Source of the DNA: JBLFWJ01 sp047611425
GTDB taxonomy: Bacteria > Bacteroidota > Bacteroidia > UBA10329
Reading direction: 5' to 3'
Assembly (NCBI GenBank): GCA_047611425.1
Contig: JBLFWJ010000048.1
Location: 1 to 18,551, forward strand
Length of the DNA: 18,551 nucleotides
Each line of letters starts with the position of its first letter. Within the stretch, counting starts at the first letter, position 1. The notes below the pieces were generated by a model, which was given only the letters and a program-made list of their open reading frames with translations, was not told the DNA's origin and ran no database searches. A program made the position numbers and the translations under genes. Shown here in pieces: positions 14,781 to 18,551 of the stretch.

Positions 14781-14804
14781 AAAAAAAAGAGGCTTTCGCC
14801 TCTT
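14781..14804 (-). terminator. Intrinsic terminator of tatA
   Basis: On the minus strand AAGAGGC-GAAA-GCCTCTT (14804-14787) forms a 7-bp stem with a GNRA-type tetraloop, followed by a run of eight U (14788-14781, partly shared with the stem). It lies 20 bp after the tatA stop. Confidence 0.88.
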
Positions 14805-14824
14805 CAAATCGTTAACTCAAACCT

Positions 14825-15124
14825 TTACTCAGGTTTTTTCTCTGCGCTTTCCTTGGTTTCCTTTGGTTCGACCGTATCGGAACGGGAAATACTTTGCTGA
14901 ACCGTTTTGGACGCTTCCCTAACTGGGGTCTCAATATCTTTTATGCTTTTCTGAATCTCCCGTTGTACATCGCTGGTCGCATCTTTGAATTCTCTCATGC
15001 CACGACCCAGCCCTCTTGCCAACTCAGGAATTTTCTTCGAACCAAAAAACAGCAGCACAACCAGTAAGACCACAATTATCTCACCACCGCCCAAATTGAA
15101 GAAAAGAAGAACCCCTGCTTTCAT
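14825..15124 (-). CDS. tatA: Sec-independent protein translocase subunit TatA
   Basis: TatA forms the pore-like element of the twin-arginine pathway, which exports folded proteins over the inner membrane. The 99-residue protein has a short N-terminal transmembrane helix at about 14-27 beginning at Glu15 (the polar residue common near the start of this helix), the FG hinge (27-28), the amphipathic helix SKKIPELARGLGRGMREFKDA (about 29-49) and a charged, disordered tail rich in Lys, Glu and Ser. This is the standard TatA/TatE plan; TatB would have a longer tail and different hinge residues. TatC is not in the window. Only one Met precedes the membrane helix, so the start is secure, and a -7 box ends 5 nt before it. 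The gene is flanked by terminators on both sides and appears to be transcribed alone. Confidence 0.94.
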   Translation of the reverse strand: MKAGVLLFFNLGGGEIIVVLLVVLLFFGSKKIPELARGLGRGMREFKDATSDVQREIQKSIKDIETPVREASKTVQQSISRSDTVEPKETKESAEKKPE

Positions 15125-15129
15125 GGCAC

Positions 15130-15137
15130 CAAAGTTA
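15130..15137 (-). promoter_or_regulatory. -7 box of tatA, 5 nt from the start codon
   Basis: TAACTTTG on the minus strand matches TANNTTTG exactly and lies 5 nt before the tatA ATG, so the message would be leaderless or nearly so. The nearest TTG upstream is only 11 nt away; a -33 element at the normal distance would fall inside the secDF terminator stem. Confidence 0.5.
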
Positions 15138-15149
15138 ATTGCTTAAAAC

Positions 15150-15181
15150 AAAAAAGGCGTCCGACTAAGTCGGACGCCTTT
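15150..15181 (-). terminator. Intrinsic terminator of secDF
   Basis: The arms 15153-15165 and 15169-15181 pair perfectly over 13 bp (core GGCGTCCGAC/GTCGGACGCC) with a 3-nt loop. On the minus strand six U follow (15155-15150), then more U-rich sequence. It lies 19 bp after the secDF stop and is the strongest terminator in the window. Confidence 0.92.
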
Positions 15182-15199
15182 CAAAAATAAGTTTAAAAA

Positions 15200-18100
15200 T
15201 TAAGCCTTCTTTTTAACTTCTCTTGATTCCTCTTTGTAGAATTCGAGGATAGTTGGAGTTGCAATGAATATAGATGAGTAGGTACCCACAACCACACCAA
15301 TAAGAAGTGCGAAGGAGAATCCTTTGATTGTTTCTCCACCAAAGATGAAAAGAACAAGCAAAACCAAGAAAGTGGTAACCGCAGTAATTACGGTTCTACT
15401 TAAGGTACTGTTCAATGCATCATTTACCAGTTTCGGCAATGGAACATTTCTCAATGAAAACTCACTTTGATACTCACGAATACGGTCAAACACAACCACG
15501 GTATCGTTAATTGAGTATCCAACCACGGTAAGAATCGCTGCAATCAAAGCTTGGTCGATTTCCATTGAGAATGGAACGACTTGCCAAAGCAATGTGAAAC
15601 AAGCAAGCACGAACAATACATCGTGGAACAACGCGATAACCGCACCGACAGAGAACTGCCATTTCTTGAATCGCAAGAAGATGTACAAGAAGATAACTAC
15701 GAGTGCAATTAAAATTGAGTAAAGCGCTTTTCGCAAAATATCATCCGCAATGGTTGGCCCTACTTTCTGAGAACTCAAAACTTCAGCCTTACCTGTTTCA
15801 CTCAATCCAGTGATAAGTAATGCTTCAATCTCATCATCAGCTGTAGTTGTGTTGTCATCAATTCTGTAAGAAGTGGTAATCTTCATTCTATTATCCGCAC
15901 CGAACGTCTTAACAGATGGAGCTTGACCTCCAAAATTGTCAACCAACATAGCTGCAACACCTTCAGCCTTCACGTCATCTTCAAACTCAACCACGTAAGA
16001 ACGACCTCCCAAGAAGTCAATTCCAAGGTTGAAGCCTTGAGTAGCATAACTTCCAATTCCGGCAACGATGACTAATCCTGAAAAGGCGTAAGCCATTTTT
16101 CTCTTACCAATAATGTCAATCGAAGTGTTGGTTAACGCTCCTTTGCTTAGACCAGTAGAGAAGTTGATTTTCTTTCCTTTTGAAAGACGTCCTTCAAAAA
16201 CTAATCTTGTAATGAAGATGGCAGAGAACAGTGAACAGAAAATACCGATGATCAATGTTGTTGCGAAACCTTGAATTGGGCCGGTTCCGAAAACAGCAAG
16301 AATAATTGCGGTTAATAATGAAGTAACGTTCGAGTCAACAATCGCGCTATACGCAGCATTGTATCCTTGCTTTACCGCCAAACCAACTCCGGTTCCTTTC
16401 GACAATTCCTCTCGAATCCTTTCGAAAATCAGAACGTTCGAGTCAATCGAGATACCAATTGTAAGAACGATACCCGCCATACCTGGTAGAGTAAGTACTG
16501 CTCCTACTGAAGCCAATACACCAAACACGAAAAACACGTTTGCGAGCAATGCCAAGTTGGCTGCCCATCCACCGTTTCCGTAATAGATTACCATAAAGAT
16601 GAGTACTGCGATAAATGCTCCAGCGAAAGACCAAATACTAGATGCGATAGATTCTGCACCTAGTGTTGGTCCAACAACGGCTTCTTCTACAATGTGAGCT
16701 GGAGCAGGAAGTTTACCAGCCTTTAATACAGTTGCAAGGTCTTGAGCCTCTTCAATGCTGAAGTTTCCAGTAATCTGCGAAACACCTCCACCGATCTCTG
16801 CTTGTACAGTTGGGAATGAGTAAACATTATTATCAAGAACAATCGCGATGCTCTTGCCAATGTTCGCACCTGTCAATCTCTTCCAAGTATTCGCCCCTTC
16901 AGCGTTCATCTTCATTTGAACTTCAGGAGCACTTTGGAACTGACCGAACTGCTGGCTTGCATCAGAGATTGCATCTCCTGTTAACGGTGCAACGCCATCT
17001 CGATCCTTCACTTTAATTGCAATCAATTGAAGAACTTTTCCTTCGTCATCAAAAGCTTTAACCGTCCATCTGAACTTCATGTCATTTGGAAAGACGGTTG
17101 CCACCTTGTCCATTGCCATGTACTCGTTCACTTTGGCAGTATCTCGGATATCAGCGTATCCTACAACTGGTCCAGAAAACAATCCTTGATCCGAAGAACC
17201 AGCAGGCTGAAGAACAGAGAACAATGGATTGTTCTTAGTTAACTCCTCTAAATTTTCCGGTGATAAATCCTCAGCTCCAGCGGCAGTATCGCCACCACCA
17301 AACTGATCTAAAAGACTCTTTTGTGCAGAATCTTCATCAACCTCTTCTATTGCAACTTCTTCAACAATCGTAGAATCAGTGGCATCAGTAATTGTTGAGT
17401 CACCAAGCTCGGCTATTGTAGAATCAGCCGAATCGTCCTCTCCAACTTGCATATCAGCCAAAACCTGATTTGCCTGAGCTAAGAATCCGTAAACTTCTTG
17501 GTTCTCGTACGTTTCCCAGAACTCCAATTTTGCAGTTCCTTGAAGCAGTTTTCTTACACGCTCCTTGTCCTTAACACCAGGAAGTTCAACCAAGATTCTA
17601 CCTGAACCTTCAAGTCTTTGAATGTTGGGTTGTGTAACTCCGAACTTGTCAATTCTAGTTCTCAATACTTCAAAAGCACGATCAATTGCTTGATCTGCTT
17701 CCTCCTGAATCAACGCAATAACGTCTTCGTTAGAAGCGTCACCATCAATCTTGTCTTTCAATGCATATCCGAAAATGCTTGGCGAAGCCAATCTTGCATT
17801 TGGATCGATCTCGTTAAATGCTTGACCGAACAACTGTACATAGGAACCTTCCTCCGTTTCCATTTTCTTGGAAGCTAGTTCTAGAGCCTCGTTGAATGTT
17901 GGGTCAGTGCTATGGTTACTCAATCCCCTTACAAGCTCGCGAAGCGAAACTTCCAAAGTCACGTTCATACCTCCTCTAAGGTCAAGTCCAAGTTGAATTT
18001 CCTTGTCCTTACACTCTTTAAAGTCGAATTCTGCGATTCCTATATTATAGGAGAGCTCGTCCATGTACGTTTCTGCTTCTTCAGGGCTTGAAGACAGCAA

Positions 18101-18211
18101 CTCCTTATAAGTGCTTTCAGCGTTGCGCGTAACAACGGTAAATGACAATTGATATAGACAAGCCAATGCCAAGATGATGGCAAAGAATGAAATGGCGCCT
18201 TTATTCTGCAT
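15200..18211 (-). CDS. secDF: Fused protein translocase subunit SecDF
   Basis: SecDF uses the proton gradient to help pull preproteins through SecYEG on the periplasmic side. The 1003-residue protein joins SecD (about 1-675) and SecF (about 695-1003), the usual form in Bacteroidota. SecD begins with one membrane helix (8-26), then LGLDLRGGMNVTLEV (74-88), a large periplasmic region with TRIDKFGV and GRILVELPG, and five helices from about 525 to 670. SecF has its first helix at about 706-724, GIDFLGGRSYVVEF (730-743), and helices from about 828 to 985. The proton-path residues known from Thermus SecDF appear as Asp590 (SIDSNVLIFERIREE), Asp903 (YSINDTVVVFDRIRE) and Arg939 (TLSRTVITA). An acidic Ser/Thr-rich insert at about 256-330 with three DSTI copies sits in the periplasmic region. 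It has its own promoter and terminator and lies beside tatA. Confidence 0.96.
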   Translation of the reverse strand: MQNKGAISFFAIILALACLYQLSFTVVTRNAESTYKELLSSSPEEAETYMDELSYNIGIAEFDFKECKDKEIQLGLDLRGGMNVTLEVSLRELVRGLSNHSTDPTFNEALELASKKMETEEGSYVQLFGQAFNEIDPNARLASPSIFGYALKDKIDGDASNEDVIALIQEEADQAIDRAFEVLRTRIDKFGVTQPNIQRLEGSGRILVELPGVKDKERVRKLLQGTAKLEFWETYENQEVYGFLAQANQVLADMQVGEDDSADSTIAELGDSTITDATDSTIVEEVAIEEVDEDSAQKSLLDQFGGGDTAAGAEDLSPENLEELTKNNPLFSVLQPAGSSDQGLFSGPVVGYADIRDTAKVNEYMAMDKVATVFPNDMKFRWTVKAFDDEGKVLQLIAIKVKDRDGVAPLTGDAISDASQQFGQFQSAPEVQMKMNAEGANTWKRLTGANIGKSIAIVLDNNVYSFPTVQAEIGGGVSQITGNFSIEEAQDLATVLKAGKLPAPAHIVEEAVVGPTLGAESIASSIWSFAGAFIAVLIFMVIYYGNGGWAANLALLANVFFVFGVLASVGAVLTLPGMAGIVLTIGISIDSNVLIFERIREELSKGTGVGLAVKQGYNAAYSAIVDSNVTSLLTAIILAVFGTGPIQGFATTLIIGIFCSLFSAIFITRLVFEGRLSKGKKINFSTGLSKGALTNTSIDIIGKRKMAYAFSGLVIVAGIGSYATQGFNLGIDFLGGRSYVVEFEDDVKAEGVAAMLVDNFGGQAPSVKTFGADNRMKITTSYRIDDNTTTADDEIEALLITGLSETGKAEVLSSQKVGPTIADDILRKALYSILIALVVIFLYIFLRFKKWQFSVGAVIALFHDVLFVLACFTLLWQVVPFSMEIDQALIAAILTVVGYSINDTVVVFDRIREYQSEFSLRNVPLPKLVNDALNSTLSRTVITAVTTFLVLLVLFIFGGETIKGFSFALLIGVVVGTYSSIFIATPTILEFYKEESREVKKKA

Positions 18212-18252
18212 AGTGTTGATTAATGGTGTTTCACCTTAATTTTTAAAGCGTG

Positions 18253-18283
18253 CAAATATAGAAGAACCCCCATGACTTTACAA
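18253..18283 (-). promoter_or_regulatory. Promoter of secDF
   Basis: On the minus strand TTG (18281-18283), a 20-nt spacer and TATATTTG (18253-18260) match the Bacteroidota consensus fully. The -7 box lies about 41 nt before the secDF ATG. It faces the divergent promoter of the right-edge gene within a 176-bp intergenic region. Confidence 0.72.
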
Positions 18284-18352
18284 TGAAGATTTTCAAGTAG
18301 ACAAAAGCATCTAAAATGGCTTACAATCAAGGGGTTGGCAACCTTTGCAAAC

Positions 18353-18360
18353 TATCTTTG
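18353..18360 (+). promoter_or_regulatory. -7 box of the right-edge secreted-protein gene
   Basis: TATCTTTG on the plus strand is an exact TANNTTTG match, 27 nt before the ATG at 18388. The nearest TTG upstream gives a spacer of 15 nt, shorter than usual, so the -33 part is uncertain. Confidence 0.5.
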
Positions 18361-18387
18361 TCTCACTACTAAAGTCTACAAGTGCAG

Positions 18388-18551
18388 ATGAAAAGAGCAA
18401 TGATGTTGATGGTGACAACCTTGGTTGTAAGCCAATCTTTTGCCCAGACCTTTTTTGAACGGAATGATGACGTTGGTGTAATCCATAGCGGAACACCACT
18501 TCTTCACCCATGGGCTGGAGGATTGAATAACCCAGAGTTTAGCAATATTGA
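18388..18551 (+). CDS. Secreted protein, N-terminal 54 codons (FG-GAP/VCBS-like surface protein, cut by window edge)
   Basis: The plus strand is open from the ATG at 18388 to the window end (54 codons plus two bases). Residues 1-19 are a clear signal peptide (MKRAMMLMVTTLVVSQSFAQ, cut after Ala19). The mature start TFFERNDDV is followed by LLHPWAGGLNNPEFSNI. The phrase WAGGLNNPEFSNID is typical of the first repeat of Bacteroidota FG-GAP/VCBS-repeat proteins, which usually end in a T9SS sorting domain; that part lies outside the window, so both points are inference. It is divergent from secDF with an intergenic region of 176 bp holding promoters for both. The initial Met-rich run MKRAMMLM offers other starts at codons 5, 6 and 8, but the first gives the best positively charged signal-peptide N-terminus. 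Confidence 0.7.
   Translation, partial: MKRAMMLMVTTLVVSQSFAQTFFERNDDVGVIHSGTPLLHPWAGGLNNPEFSNI

Noticed and set aside
18311..18511. Minus-strand 66-codon frame across the right-edge gene and its promoter
   Set aside because: It runs antisense to a clear signal peptide and through the divergent promoter region; its product has no known features.
1..18551. Defence system, prophage, insertion sequence, CRISPR array, tRNA or rRNA
   Set aside because: All long frames are accounted for by housekeeping, regulatory or envelope genes. I saw no transposase, integrase, repeat array or tRNA-like cloverleaf, though small RNA genes cannot be excluded by eye.

Overview
The window looks like chromosomal DNA from a member of the Bacteroidota, most likely a marine-type Flavobacteriales relative; I would not go below order from sequence alone. 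The signs are a type III glutamine synthetase, a fused SecDF, a PorT/SprT protein directly behind ubiE/menG, a TPR/beta-propeller/CRD/OmpA protein of PorE type, an AIR-synthase-type purM next to prfA, and several promoters of the Bacteroidota form TTG-N19/20-TANNTTTG. Almost all genes lie on the minus strand; the exceptions are an SDR gene in the middle and a truncated gene at the right edge. I see no mobile element, tRNA, rRNA, CRISPR array or phage gene. This is mainly a housekeeping region.

Layout in coordinate order (minus-strand genes are transcribed from high to low coordinates). 1-1153: the start of an ECF-type sigma factor gene, cut by the window edge, behind a MerR-type regulator with a B12-domain-like C-terminus. 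In Flavobacteriia this pair commonly borders carotenoid genes. 1229-4290: a tight unit ubiE/menG - porT - COG2509 FAD oxidoreductase, with a strong promoter almost touching the ubiE start. 4406-5164: an SDR gene on the plus strand, overlapping the end of gpsA tail to tail. 5150-10214: purM - prfA - PlsB-like acyltransferase - gpsA, read as one overlapping or closely spaced unit that joins purine synthesis, translation termination and the first steps of phospholipid synthesis. 10279-12279: the PorE-like OmpA-family protein with its own terminator. 12417-14609: type III glutamine synthetase. 14825-15124: tatA with terminator. 15200-18211: secDF with terminator and promoter. 18388-18551: the 5' end of a secreted protein gene, divergent from secDF.

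Protein export is a theme: SecDF (Sec pathway), TatA (Tat pathway), PorT and a PorE-like protein (type IX secretion, T9SS), and a signal-peptide protein at the right edge that resembles FG-GAP/VCBS surface proteins often exported by T9SS. The less ordinary signals are at the left end. The MerR protein has lost the residues that bind cobalamin in CarH, and perfect or near-perfect inverted repeats sharing a GTTTAA(A)C core lie around the predicted sigma-factor promoter. I found no clearly new multi-gene system; the best leads are this regulatory module, the very short leaders of ubiE and tatA, and the uncharacterised oxidoreductase gene in the menaquinone/T9SS unit.
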